A stretch of DNA of 64,000 bases. Origin: JAWWOW01 sp033851265 (GTDB taxonomy: Bacteria; Actinomycetota; Actinomycetes; JAWWOW01). Each line of letters begins with the position of its first letter. Position 1 is the first letter of the stretch. The notes beneath the pieces were generated by a model. The model saw only the letters and a list, made by a program, of their open reading frames with translations. It had not been told where the DNA came from and ran no database searches. The DNA is taken from assembly GCA_033851265.1 (NCBI GenBank), contig JAWWOW010000015.1:93055-157054 (forward strand), read 5' to 3'. Shown piece after piece: positions 8,884-17,737 of the stretch. The position numbers and the translations under genes were made by a program.

Positions 8884-10455
8884 ATGCATTGGCTGACCAT
8901 CCTCGGCGTGATTCCGATCGTCGGCGCCGTCGCCGTCGGGCTCGTGCCGTCCGGGCGCAACCACCAGGTCAAGGTTGTCGCCCTCATCACGTCGCTTGCG
9001 GCACTCGTTTGGACTGTTGCGCTCGCGACGCAGTACGACACCAACGGTGCCCGCTTCCAACTCACCGAGCGCGCTGACTGGATTCCGCAGTTCGGCGTGC
9101 ACTACGCCGTCGGTGTCGATGGCATCGCGCTCGTGTTGATCGGCCTGACGGCCGTGCTCGTGCCCGTCGTCATCCTCGCGTCCTGGAACGAAGTCGAGGA
9201 GACCGGCCGCAGCATCCGGACGTTCTTCATCTTGATCCTGCTGACCGAGACGTTGCTCGTCGGTGTATTCGCCGCGACCGACGTGTTCCTCTTCTACGTC
9301 TTCTTCGAGGCGATGCTCGTCCCCATGTACTTCATCATCGGGAGCTACGGCGGGCCTCAGCGGTCGTATGCAGCGGTCAAGTTCCTGCTCTACAGCCTCG
9401 TGGGCGGCCTGCTGATGTTGGCCGCGGTCATCGGCTTGTACGTCGTATCCGCCAACCAGCTGCCGTCGGGCACGTTCGACTTCCAGGTGCTAACCCAGCT
9501 GCACATCTCCGGCGACGTGGAGAAGGCCTTGTTCCTCGGCTTCTTCATCGCGTTCGCCATCAAGGCTCCGCTGTGGCCGTTCCACACCTGGCTGCCGGAC
9601 GCAGCGTCCGAGGCGCCGACCGGGGGCGCAGTCTTGCTCGTCGGCGTACTCGACAAGGTCGGCACGTTCGGCATGATCCGCTACTGCCTGCCGCTGTTCC
9701 CCAATGCGTCGGACACGTTCGCGCCTGTTGTCATCACGCTCTCGGTCATCGGGATCTTCTACGGCGCGCTACTCGCGATGGGCCAACGCGACATCAAGCG
9801 GCTGATCGCCTATACGTCGGTTGCGCACTTCGGCTTCATCGCGTTGGGCATCTTCGCGTTCACCAGCCAAGGTGGCGTCGGTGCGACGCTCTACATGGTC
9901 AACCACGGCTTCTCGACCGGCGCGCTCTTCCTCGTCGCTGGCTTCCTGATCGCCCGCCGGCGCAGCCGCCACATCGACGACTACGGCGGCGTCAACCAGG
10001 TGGCGCCCTGGCTCTACGGCGCGTTCTTCCTCACCGGCCTGTCCAGTCTCGCGTTGCCGGGCCTGAATAGCTTCGTCAGCGAGTTCCTCGTCCTAGTTGG
10101 AACGTTCACGCGCTACCGGGAAGCAGCTGTTCTCGCCACAGTGGGGATCATCCTGGCCGCGCTCTACATCCTCTTGCTGGTCCAACGGACCATGCACGGC
10201 CCCCTGAAGCCGGGCAACGAGGTGATCACTGACCTGACGAAGCGCGAGGTGTGGGTGATCGCACCGGTCTTGGCAGTGATCATCGCTCTCGGCATCTACC
10301 CCAAGCCCGTGCTCGATGTGATCACGCCGGCGGTGACGGCAACGGTCAAGGACTCCGGGCACACCGATCCGACGCCGAGCGTCCCCGCTAAGGACGCGCG
10401 TGGCGAGTTCGGCGTCGAGGGCACTGCGCCGTTCACCTCAGGGAGCACGCCGTGA
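8884..10455 (+). CDS. nuoM: NADH-quinone oxidoreductase subunit M
   Basis: A 523-residue NuoM (ND4), the second antiporter-like channel. Signatures include the channel Glu in FFEAMLVPMYFIIG, the Lys-bearing AFAIKAPLWPFHTWLPDA loop, and MGQRDIKRLIAYTSVAHFGF. About 14 hydrophobic helices, then a hydrophilic C-terminal tail of about 40 residues. The start is an ATG three bases after nuoL; the end overlaps the nuoN start in a GTGA arrangement. Confidence 0.97.
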   Translation: MHWLTILGVIPIVGAVAVGLVPSGRNHQVKVVALITSLAALVWTVALATQYDTNGARFQLTERADWIPQFGVHYAVGVDGIALVLIGLTAVLVPVVILASWNEVEETGRSIRTFFILILLTETLLVGVFAATDVFLFYVFFEAMLVPMYFIIGSYGGPQRSYAAVKFLLYSLVGGLLMLAAVIGLYVVSANQLPSGTFDFQVLTQLHISGDVEKALFLGFFIAFAIKAPLWPFHTWLPDAASEAPTGGAVLLVGVLDKVGTFGMIRYCLPLFPNASDTFAPVVITLSVIGIFYGALLAMGQRDIKRLIAYTSVAHFGFIALGIFAFTSQGGVGATLYMVNHGFSTGALFLVAGFLIARRRSRHIDDYGGVNQVAPWLYGAFFLTGLSSLALPGLNSFVSEFLVLVGTFTRYREAAVLATVGIILAALYILLLVQRTMHGPLKPGNEVITDLTKREVWVIAPVLAVIIALGIYPKPVLDVITPAVTATVKDSGHTDPTPSVPAKDARGEFGVEGTAPFTSGSTP

Positions 10456-12023
10456 CCGGCACGCTGATGAGCCTGGCTGCGGCCGCGGATACGTTCCCGT
10501 CGCCGCACATCGACTACGCCGGCATCTCGCCGATGCTCGTCGTTTTCGGTGTTGCGACGGTCGGCGTACTGCTGGAGGCCCTGCTTCCTGCTCGACTGCG
10601 CAGCGTCGTACAGCTCCCAGTGGCGTTGCTCGGCTTGATCGGTTCATTCGTCGCGGTCGTCGTCCTCGCTGGCGCGCACCGCTTGGCCGCCGAGGGAGCC
10701 GTCGCCGTCGACGGGCCGACGCTGTTCTTACAAGGCACGATCCTCTCGCTCGCGTTCGCCTCGCTGCTGCTCGTTGGGGAGCGCACCTTCGACGAGGGCG
10801 GTGGCTCGTTCACTGGCCACGGTGCCGCGATCCCGGGTTCTGAAGCCGAGTTGGCTGGTCCTGTCGACCGCACGCACACCGAGGTCTATCCGCTCGTGAT
10901 GTTCGCCGTGGGCGGGATGCTGCTGTTCCCCGCGGCCAATGACTTGCTCACGATGTTCGTCGCGCTCGAAGTGCTGTCGCTACCGCTCTATCTCCTTTGC
11001 GGGCTGGCTCGGCGTCGCCGGTTGTTGTCGCAGGAGGCAGCGCTCAAGTACTTCCTGCTCGGGGCGTTCTCGTCCGCGTTCTTCCTCTATGGCCTTGCCC
11101 TGGTCTATGGCTACGCAGGCACCGTGCGGCTGGGTGGCATCGCCGACGCCATCTCCTCGTCACCGCACGGGGACTCGTTGCTGATTGCCGGCATCGCCCT
11201 GATGGCGGTCGGTCTGTTGTTCAAGATTTCGGCTGCGCCGTTCCACTCGTGGACGCCCGACGTCTACCAAGGCGCCCCCACGCCGGTGACCGCGTTGATG
11301 GCCTCGGGCACGAAGGTCGCAGCTTTCGGTGCACTGCTGCGGGTGTTCTACGTCGCATTCGGTGGCGTCCGGTGGGACTGGCGTCCGCTCATGTGGGGAG
11401 TTGCAATCCTCACCATGGTCGTTGGATCGGTGCTCGCGATCACGCAGACCGACGTCAAGCGCATGCTGGCCTACTCCTCGATCGCGCATGCTGGGTTCCT
11501 GCTCATCGGTGTCGTCGCGACGAGCGAGGCGGGATTGTCGGGCACGATGTTCTACCTGCTGGTGTACGGCTTCACGACGCTCGGTGCGTTCGCGATTGTC
11601 ACGCTGGTTCGGGACGCTGACGGCGAGGCAACACATCTGTCGCGTTGGCGTGGGCTCGGACGCCGCTCACCGTTGGTCGCTGGCATTTTCGCGCTCTTCC
11701 TGCTGGCGCTGGCGGGCATCCCCACCACGAGCGGGTTCATGGGCAAGTACGCCGTGTTCTCGGCTGGCATTGCCGGGGGAGCGGCGCCACTCGTCGTCGT
11801 CGGCGTCGTGATGAGCGCGGTCGCCGCGTTCTTCTACGTCCGGGTCATTGTCCTGATGTTCTTCTCCGACCCCGCACCCGATGGGCCGACGGTCGTGATT
11901 CCTAGCGCGTACACCGCTGCCGCCGTCGCGCTGGGCCTTGCCGTTACGGTTGTCCTTGGAGTCCTGCCGCAGCCGGTCCTTGACCTGGCCAACCACGCTG
12001 CCAATGGGTTATTCGTTCGCTGA
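10452..12023 (+). CDS. nuoN: NADH-quinone oxidoreductase subunit N
   Basis: A 523-residue NuoN (ND2), the antiporter-like subunit next to NuoK/J. Visible signatures are FVALEVLSLPLYLLCGLARR with the channel Glu, the FKISAAPFHSWTPDVYQGAP loop with the key Lys, and ITQTDVKRMLAYSSIAHAGF. GTG start overlaps the nuoM stop (GTGA). It is the last complex I gene; the polyprenyl synthase start follows within 20 bases, so the two are probably co-transcribed. Confidence 0.97.
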   Translation: MTGTLMSLAAAADTFPSPHIDYAGISPMLVVFGVATVGVLLEALLPARLRSVVQLPVALLGLIGSFVAVVVLAGAHRLAAEGAVAVDGPTLFLQGTILSLAFASLLLVGERTFDEGGGSFTGHGAAIPGSEAELAGPVDRTHTEVYPLVMFAVGGMLLFPAANDLLTMFVALEVLSLPLYLLCGLARRRRLLSQEAALKYFLLGAFSSAFFLYGLALVYGYAGTVRLGGIADAISSSPHGDSLLIAGIALMAVGLLFKISAAPFHSWTPDVYQGAPTPVTALMASGTKVAAFGALLRVFYVAFGGVRWDWRPLMWGVAILTMVVGSVLAITQTDVKRMLAYSSIAHAGFLLIGVVATSEAGLSGTMFYLLVYGFTTLGAFAIVTLVRDADGEATHLSRWRGLGRRSPLVAGIFALFLLALAGIPTTSGFMGKYAVFSAGIAGGAAPLVVVGVVMSAVAAFFYVRVIVLMFFSDPAPDGPTVVIPSAYTAAAVALGLAVTVVLGVLPQPVLDLANHAANGLFVR

Positions 12024-12039
12024 TCCCGCTGGGGGCACC

Positions 12040-13035
12040 GTGGCTGCACCGCCGCTCGGCGTCGAGATCGACGAGCCTGCTCTGGAAGCCGACTTGCGCG
12101 CTGGCATGGGCGCGGTCGAGGCGCTGCTGCGTGAGTCCATCAAGAGCGACTATCCATTCGTGACGGAGACGTCGCGCCACTTGGTCGATGCGGGAGGCAA
12201 ACGGTTCCGTCCGTTGTTGCTGCTCCTCGCCGCGCAGTTCGGTGACGCCGCAGCGCCCGGCGTAGTACCCGCTGCTGTCGTCGTAGAGCTGACGCATCTC
12301 GCGACGCTTTACCACGACGATGTGATGGACGAAGCACCTCGGCGACGCGGCGCGCCCAGCGCAAACGCTCGTTGGACCAACTCCATCGCGATCCTGACCG
12401 GCGACTTTCTGTTTGCTCGCGCGAGCGACATCCTCGCCGACCTCGGGCCCGAGGCGGTGCGCATCCAGGCGCGCACGTTCGAGCGGCTCGTGCAGGGGCA
12501 GATCCGCGAGACCGTAGGTCCAGAAGACGGCGTGGACCCGGTCGAGCACTACCTGCGCGTCGTGTCCGACAAGACCGCGTCGTTGATCGCCACCTCCGGT
12601 CGATTTGGCGCAATGCTTTCTGGTGCGGGGGAGCAGGCCACCGAGATCCTCGCGCGGTTCGGCGAACGCATTGGCGTGGCTTTCCAGCTGTCCGACGACT
12701 TGCTCGACGTCGTGAGCGACGCGGGCACATCGGGCAAGACGCCCGGCACCGATCTTCGCGAGGGTGTGCGTACGCTGCCGGTGCTCCATGTCCTGGGCGA
12801 ACGTGAGGCGGGGGACGACCGGTTGGTCGAGTTGCTCGAGAGCGATCTCACCGACAAGACCGCTCTCGATGAGGCGCTCTCCCTCCTGCGCGCGCATCGC
12901 GCGGTCGACAAAGCCCGCGAGACGGTCCGTGCTTATGCGTCCGATGCGCGGGCCACTCTCTCGTCACTTCCCGACATCGCCGCGAAGCGCGCGCTCGCCG
13001 CCTTGTGCGACACGGTCGCCGACCGCCACACCTGA
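12040..13035 (+). CDS. trans long-chain polyprenyl diphosphate synthase
   Basis: A 331-residue prenyl elongase of the IspA/HepT fold. It condenses allylic diphosphates with IPP; the two Mg-binding Asp-rich motifs are intact, HDDVMDE (first, DDxxD) and SDDLLDV (second), along with GGKRFRPLLLLL. The residues four and five places before the first motif are Thr and Ala, small side chains that fit a long product chain. Behind nuoN this is most simply the synthase of the menaquinone side chain, though chain length cannot be read from sequence. The GTG at 12040 follows a GGGGG ribosome-binding run; an in-frame ATG at 12004 would overlap nuoN. Confidence 0.9.
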   Translation: MAAPPLGVEIDEPALEADLRAGMGAVEALLRESIKSDYPFVTETSRHLVDAGGKRFRPLLLLLAAQFGDAAAPGVVPAAVVVELTHLATLYHDDVMDEAPRRRGAPSANARWTNSIAILTGDFLFARASDILADLGPEAVRIQARTFERLVQGQIRETVGPEDGVDPVEHYLRVVSDKTASLIATSGRFGAMLSGAGEQATEILARFGERIGVAFQLSDDLLDVVSDAGTSGKTPGTDLREGVRTLPVLHVLGEREAGDDRLVELLESDLTDKTALDEALSLLRAHRAVDKARETVRAYASDARATLSSLPDIAAKRALAALCDTVADRHT

Positions 13036-13076
13036 TCACCAGTTCCGCCGCGTCAGTCGCTCAGAACGCTACCTAT

Positions 13077-13101
13077 CGACTGGGGGTTTTAACCCGTGTC
13101 G
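13077..13101. terminator. possible weak hairpin between convergent genes
   Basis: A short inverted repeat with one bulged base (CGAC-T-GGG ... CCC-G-TGTCG around a GGTTTTAA loop) lies where the polyprenyl synthase and the GNAT gene converge. It overlaps the last codons of the GNAT gene. It could end one or both transcripts, but the stem is short and there is no clear T run, so this is a weak call. Confidence 0.25.
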
Positions 13102-13580
13102 ACGCACCAGTGATTGACACGGAATATCTGCTCCGAAAACAAAAGATCTTCTTCAGCGACCCGGGAGAATCCGAGCGCCCGGCAGAGTGCGTTCGACGCT
13201 ACGTTCGTAACGCTCGGGAATGCATGTACGACGCCCCACCGCCCGTCAGCGCGCGCCCGCTGAAGCACCTCGCCGACAGCTGCCTTCGCTAAACCCTGCC
13301 CCTGAAACTCAGGCAGCACCATCCAGCCGATCTCGGACTTTGGTGAGTCGCCCTCATGCGGCCACAACGCCACCGTTCCGGCCACAACCGACGGGTCCTC
13401 ACCGGGCACGATCATCAATACCCAAGCGCCGTCCGCCTCGGTCAGCTCTACATCGCGCGCCACCTTGGCCGGCATGTCGTCAGGACGCTGCGGACCCCCC
13501 AGGTCCGCCATCATCTGCGGGTCGCACCTCATGCGGATGTATGCGACGACGTCTGCGAGTGAAACGGGTCGTAGCAGCAA
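13089..13580 (-). CDS. GNAT family N-acetyltransferase
   Basis: A 163-residue single-domain Gcn5-related acetyltransferase. The acetyl-CoA pyrophosphate-binding motif A is visible in LPEFQGQGLAKAAVGEVL, preceded by the beta-strand segment SEIGWMV and followed by NVASNALCRALGFSRV (motif B region), the typical order for RimJ/RimL-like enzymes. The substrate is unknown. It is the last gene of a minus-strand group, 36 bases behind the aminotransferase gene, and converges with the polyprenyl synthase. Confidence 0.88.
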   Translation of the reverse strand: MLLRPVSLADVVAYIRMRCDPQMMADLGGPQRPDDMPAKVARDVELTEADGAWVLMIVPGEDPSVVAGTVALWPHEGDSPKSEIGWMVLPEFQGQGLAKAAVGEVLQRARADGRWGVVHAFPSVTNVASNALCRALGFSRVAEEDLLFSEQIFRVNHWCVDTG

Positions 13581-13616
13581 AAGTCCTCCGCGCTCAGTTC
13601 AGCGTCTTGGCACCGG

Positions 13617-14777
13617 TCACACGACTGTGCGCAGCACCTCTACCAAACGATCGACGTCGTCCGCATTCGTGTGCAAGTGCGGCGCGATGCGCAGCGAAGG
13701 ACCGCGCACGCTGGCGACGACGTTCGCTGACTCCAGCGCCGTCGAGGCGGCTCGGGCGGCATCGACCGGCAGCCCGACGCCAAGCATGTGCGGCGCACGT
13801 TCCTTGGGTGGTGGCGTGTTCAGACCCAGCGCTTCGGCACGCTCGGCGATTTCGTCGGTGATGGCGCGCAGGGTCACGGCGATGCGCGGAACGGTCCACT
13901 CCAAGACCTGGTCGATGGCGGCGATCGCCATCGGGACCAGTTGGAAGTTCGTCCGCTCGCCGACATCGAAGCGGCGGGCACCGGGCTGGTACGCATCTTG
14001 GTAGTCGACCAAACTGCTGAAGTCATCGGACCCCGATCGAGCGATCCAGTTCTCCTCAAGCGGTTCCCCGTCATTGAAACGCGGATCCACGTAGAGGTAG
14101 CCGAGGCTGTATGGCCCGAGCAGCCACTTGTAGCCGACCGATACCACCGCGTCGGGTCGCAGCGTGGCCACGTCGATGGGGATCGCCCCAAGCGACTGGC
14201 TGGCATCGATGACAAACGTCGCACCAGCTGCGCGGAGCGCTGCGCCCACGACGTCGAGGTCGAGGAGGGCGCCGTTCGTCCAGTGCACGTTCGGGACCGA
14301 CGCGATCGTCACGCGCTCGTCGATGTTGTCGAGGACGGCCTCGGTCCAGGTTTGACCCGGCTTCTTGCCCACGACGAGCAAGTCGGCGCCGGTCCGCTGC
14401 GCGAAGCGTCGCCAGGTGTAGTAGTTCGAGGGGAACTCATCATCGAGCAAGAGAATGCGATCGCCTGGCTTCGCGCTGACATTTCTTGTCACCACGGCTA
14501 GCCCGTAGCTGCTGGCGGGGATGAGCGCCACCTGGTCCGGCGGTGCGTTGATCAGCGCTGCCACACGCGCGCGTAGCCGTTCGACGTCCGGAAACCAATT
14601 GGCTGCGCGTAGGTTCCACGGCCTCGCCCGGTCGTCAAGGGCGGCGAGCGCCGCCGCACGCACGTCGCGCAGCAGCGGTGACATGGCGGCGGTGTTGAAG
14701 TACGCCACCGTGTCGTCGACGAGAAACTTGTCGCGCTGGCCGGGCAGGGGACTGCTCGCACGCTGAGAGTCGGTCAT
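13617..14777 (-). CDS. PLP-dependent aminotransferase class V-fold protein
   Basis: A 386-residue fold-type I PLP enzyme of the class V group (cysteine desulfurase, isopenicillin N epimerase and kynureninase relatives). Seen: N-terminal YFNTAAMSPL, the cofactor Asp in VIDASQSLGAI, and the PLP-binding Lys in SVGYKWLLGPYSLGYLY. No catalytic Cys loop typical of cysteine desulfurases is obvious, so an epimerase, lyase or aminotransferase role is as likely; the substrate is not predictable. The ATG lies three bases after the acyl-CoA dehydrogenase stop, so the two are almost certainly co-transcribed. Confidence 0.85.
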   Translation of the reverse strand: MTDSQRASSPLPGQRDKFLVDDTVAYFNTAAMSPLLRDVRAAALAALDDRARPWNLRAANWFPDVERLRARVAALINAPPDQVALIPASSYGLAVVTRNVSAKPGDRILLLDDEFPSNYYTWRRFAQRTGADLLVVGKKPGQTWTEAVLDNIDERVTIASVPNVHWTNGALLDLDVVGAALRAAGATFVIDASQSLGAIPIDVATLRPDAVVSVGYKWLLGPYSLGYLYVDPRFNDGEPLEENWIARSGSDDFSSLVDYQDAYQPGARRFDVGERTNFQLVPMAIAAIDQVLEWTVPRIAVTLRAITDEIAERAEALGLNTPPPKERAPHMLGVGLPVDAARAASTALESANVVASVRGPSLRIAPHLHTNADDVDRLVEVLRTVV

Positions 14778-14780
14778 GTC

Positions 14781-15929
14781 TCAAAAACCCAACCGCTTGG
14801 CGGCGAGGTCGATCATGACTTCGGTTGCGCCACCGCCGATACCGAGGATGCGCGCGTCGCGGTAGTGCCGCTCGACTTCAGTGCCTTCCATGTAGCCGAG
14901 GCCACCATGTAGTTGTACGGCGTCGTACACGACCTGCTCGCAGGCGGCGACAGCTGTGTTCTTGGCCAGTGCGGCCTCGACGATCAGGTCGGTCTCGCCG
15001 GCTACTCGCCGGGTGATCACCGAACGCACGTACGTGCGTGCCACGTCGGTCGCTCGATGCATCTCCACCAGCTTGTGCCGTACCACCTGCCGTGACGACA
15101 GGGGCCGGCCGAATGTCTCGCGCTCGCGACACCAGGCCACGGTCAGATCGAGGCATCGTTGGGCTACCGCATATGCATGGATCGCCAGCCCGATGCGCTC
15201 ACCTACGAACTGCTGAGCTACCTGAATGAACCCGGATCCTTCAACCCCGACGAGGTTTGCTGCGCGCACCCGACAGTCCACGAACGAAAGCTCCGCCGTG
15301 TCTGAGCATCGCCAGCCCATCTTTGCCAGCCGTCGCGTGACCGTGAACCCTGGTGTTCCCGCCTCGACGACGAGGAGCGAGAGTCCCTCATGACCGTCGC
15401 CACCCGTGCGTACGACGCAGGTCACGAAGTCAGCACGGGAGCCGCTGGTGATGAACGTCTTCGCACCGTTGACGACGAAGTCATCGCCTGCGCGCACCGC
15501 GCGGGTTCGGACCGACGCAACATCCGAGCCGCCGTCCGGCTCCGTCACCGCCAGCGCACCGATGGCGTCGCCCGCAAGAGTCGGCCGCACGAAGCGCTCG
15601 ATCTGATACGGGTCGCGCAGCGCCACCATGTGCGGCAGGGCGATCCCGTGTGTCAACAGCGCGGCGCAGAGGCCCGACGATCCACCTGCCTGGATGAGTT
15701 CTTCGGTGACGATTGACGCGTCGATCGCGTCACCGCCTGCACCGCCGACCTCTTCCGGATACCCGACGCCGAGGATTCCCGCCGCTGCCGCCTTCTTGTG
15801 CAGCTCTCGCGGCACCTCACCCGCATGCTCCCAGTCGGCGAGTTCGGGCACGATCTCGCGTTCGGTGAAGTCGTGCACCATCGCGCGAAACGACCGGCGT
15901 TCCTCGGTCATGAACGGATCGGCGGACAC
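14781..15929 (-). CDS. acyl-CoA dehydrogenase, isovaleryl/long-chain type
   Basis: A 382-residue flavoprotein oxidising an acyl-CoA to the 2-enoyl-CoA with electrons passed to ETF. Seen: FAD/substrate motifs LAVTEPDGGSDVAS and TFITSGSRADF, the FAD-binding LHGGLGYMEGTEVERHYRD and C-terminal RDARILGIGGGATEVM. At the usual YEG site of short-chain enzymes there is a Gly; the catalytic Glu is instead probably Glu244 in FVGERIGLA, the place used by isovaleryl-CoA and long-chain dehydrogenases. This suits the neighbouring AtuA-like gene, whose family is linked to branched/isoprenoid acyl-CoA breakdown. GTG start two bases after the upstream stop; an ATG six codons later lacks a ribosome-binding site. 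Confidence 0.9.
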   Translation of the reverse strand: MSADPFMTEERRSFRAMVHDFTEREIVPELADWEHAGEVPRELHKKAAAAGILGVGYPEEVGGAGGDAIDASIVTEELIQAGGSSGLCAALLTHGIALPHMVALRDPYQIERFVRPTLAGDAIGALAVTEPDGGSDVASVRTRAVRAGDDFVVNGAKTFITSGSRADFVTCVVRTGGDGHEGLSLLVVEAGTPGFTVTRRLAKMGWRCSDTAELSFVDCRVRAANLVGVEGSGFIQVAQQFVGERIGLAIHAYAVAQRCLDLTVAWCRERETFGRPLSSRQVVRHKLVEMHRATDVARTYVRSVITRRVAGETDLIVEAALAKNTAVAACEQVVYDAVQLHGGLGYMEGTEVERHYRDARILGIGGGATEVMIDLAAKRLGF

Positions 15930-15931
15930 AG

Positions 15932-17704
15932 TCAGGTCCCACTCTCGGTGCCAACGAGGGCAACGGGGATCTCGAGCTTGCGCGCGCGGAGCCATTCGCC
16001 GAGGCCCTTGGCCTGGGGATCGAGGCGGGTGCTGCTCGAGACGCCTTCCCCGAGCAGTCCGTGTACGACGAAATTGAGCGCAAGCAGGTTGGGGAAGACG
16101 TGGCGGTCGACGCGTAGCCCCGCCGCTTCCGGGATGAACTCGACGAAGCGTTCGACGGTCAGCACCGACGCCAACCAGCGGAATGCTTCTTCGTCGCGGG
16201 CCCAGACTCCGACGTTCGCATTCCCACCCTTGTCCCCACTGCGCGCACCGACGACGTCGCCGAGCGGTCTGCGCTCGGCGGGACCGATGGCAGTGGGTGC
16301 GCTGACGGTCGATGTGCGTTCTGCGGGTGGTGGGAAGCCAGGGGTTGGTTTGATCTCCAGCTGCGTGCCATCGGGGAGTACGGCGACATGCGGCACTAGT
16401 TCGTTGGGCACCAGTGTTGGCCAGTACACGCCATACGGTGTCGCGTCCCCCGGCGGAGCTGTCACAGTGCAACCCGGGTAGGACGCAAGAGCGAGCTCCA
16501 CACAGGCCGATGAGAATGCGCGGCCAATCTTCTCCGGGTCGGTGTCCTTGACCGAGATGGTCAATCGTGCGACGGCCTCCGCGTTCGACGGGGGATCGGC
16601 ACGTTGGGTGCGCTCGAGGCGCACATCGGCGAACTTAACGTCCGCGAGCACGGGTGCGAGTTGCCGGCGTACGAGTCCTGCTTTGGCCTCGATGTCGGTG
16701 CCGGTGAGCAAGAAGGTCACCGCGTTGCGCATGCCACCGACGTAGTTGATGCACACCTTCGTGGTCGGTGGTGGCGGGAGGCCGGCGACACCGCTGATCC
16801 GCACGCGGTTCTGGCTCTCCTCGTCGAGACGGATTGTGTCGAACCGCGTCGTGACGTCCGGGCCGAGGTAGTCATGCCCACCGATCTCGTACAACAACTG
16901 CGCAGTGACCGTCCCGACCGATACGAGACCGCCGGTCCCCGGATGTTTGGTGATGACCGAGGAGCCGTCGGCATGGACTTCAGCCAACGGGAACCCCACA
17001 TGCTCGAGGCCGGGCACCTCGTTGAAGAACGCGTAGTTGCCCCCGGTCGCCTGCGCGCCGCACTCGAGCACGTGCCCGGCAACCACCGCGCCGGCGAGCG
17101 CGTTGAAGTCGTCGCGCTGCCACTCGTGGAACCACGCTGCCGGTCCGACGACGAGGGACGCATCGGTGACGCGGCCGGTGACCACGACCTGCGCGTCACT
17201 CCGCAAGCACTCGACGATGCCCCACGCACCGAGGTACGCGTTTGCGGTCACTGGTGCCGCGGTCGTCTCCGCCAGCACCTGCCCGGTATCGAGATTCACC
17301 AGGTTGTGGCCCTCGGCCTGCAACTCGGTGAGGCGGGGTAACAGGTCATCGCCCTCGACATGAGCCACCGAGACATCGAGACCGAGGCCGGCCGCGACCG
17401 CACGCACGCGTGTTGCGAGACCTGCTGGGTTCAGGCCGCCTGCGTTGCTGACGATGCGCACACCGCGCTCCAGCGCAATGCCGAGCGTGTCCTCGAGCTG
17501 GCGGACGAACGTCGTTGCGTAGCCGCCGTCCGGGTTCTTCAGCTTCGTGCGGAAGAGAATCAGCATCGTCAGCTCAGCGAGATAGTCGCCGGTGAGCACG
17601 TCGAGATGACCGCCCTCGAGCATCTCCCGCATAGCGGCGAACCGGTCGCCATAGAAACCCGAGCAGTTGCCGATACGAATCGGCGGCTGCTGCGGGCTGG
17701 TCAT
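15932..17704 (-). CDS. AtuA family (DUF1446) acyl-CoA catabolism protein
   Basis: A 590-residue protein beginning RIGNCSGFYGDR, with GGHLDVLTGDYLAELTM and VVTGRVTDASLVVGPAAW, all hallmarks of the AtuA/DUF1446 family. The first about 460 residues form the AtuA domain; the last about 100 (from LGDVVGARSGDKGGNANVG) are the AtuA-like C-terminal domain, so this is the fused long form. AtuA is required for acyclic terpene (citronellol/geranyl) use in Pseudomonas but its reaction is not established. First gene of a minus-strand group AtuA-acyl-CoA dehydrogenase-aminotransferase-GNAT. No biotin carboxylase/carboxyltransferase pair, its usual partner, is nearby. Confidence 0.88.
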   Translation of the reverse strand: MTSPQQPPIRIGNCSGFYGDRFAAMREMLEGGHLDVLTGDYLAELTMLILFRTKLKNPDGGYATTFVRQLEDTLGIALERGVRIVSNAGGLNPAGLATRVRAVAAGLGLDVSVAHVEGDDLLPRLTELQAEGHNLVNLDTGQVLAETTAAPVTANAYLGAWGIVECLRSDAQVVVTGRVTDASLVVGPAAWFHEWQRDDFNALAGAVVAGHVLECGAQATGGNYAFFNEVPGLEHVGFPLAEVHADGSSVITKHPGTGGLVSVGTVTAQLLYEIGGHDYLGPDVTTRFDTIRLDEESQNRVRISGVAGLPPPPTTKVCINYVGGMRNAVTFLLTGTDIEAKAGLVRRQLAPVLADVKFADVRLERTQRADPPSNAEAVARLTISVKDTDPEKIGRAFSSACVELALASYPGCTVTAPPGDATPYGVYWPTLVPNELVPHVAVLPDGTQLEIKPTPGFPPPAERTSTVSAPTAIGPAERRPLGDVVGARSGDKGGNANVGVWARDEEAFRWLASVLTVERFVEFIPEAAGLRVDRHVFPNLLALNFVVHGLLGEGVSSSTRLDPQAKGLGEWLRARKLEIPVALVGTESGT

Positions 17705-17710
17705 GTGCGG

Positions 17711-17716
17711 ACGCTA
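17711..17716 (-). promoter_or_regulatory. candidate -10 box of a leaderless promoter (AtuA operon)
   Basis: Reading the minus strand, TAGCGT ends six bases before the ATG of the AtuA-family gene. A TANNNT -10 element at this distance is the normal layout of leaderless actinobacterial transcripts, in which the A of ATG is close to or at the transcription start. The space to the divergent gene is only 33 bases, so a leadered transcript would need a promoter inside the Nudix gene. Confidence 0.45.
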
Positions 17717-17724
17717 CCAACGCC

Positions 17725-17730
17725 TAGGGT
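17725..17730 (+). promoter_or_regulatory. candidate -10 box of a leaderless promoter (Nudix gene)
   Basis: TAGGGT ends seven bases before the Nudix ATG at 17738, the spacing expected for a leaderless transcript. It is back to back with the minus-strand -10 candidate at 17711-17716, so the two promoters would compete for polymerase. Confidence 0.45.
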
Positions 17731-17737
17731 GACCGGG

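Noticed and set aside
15930..16472. A longer N-terminus for the acyl-CoA dehydrogenase
   Set aside because: The added Arg-rich sequence is an alternative-frame shadow of the AtuA-family gene, whose own frame has clear family motifs.
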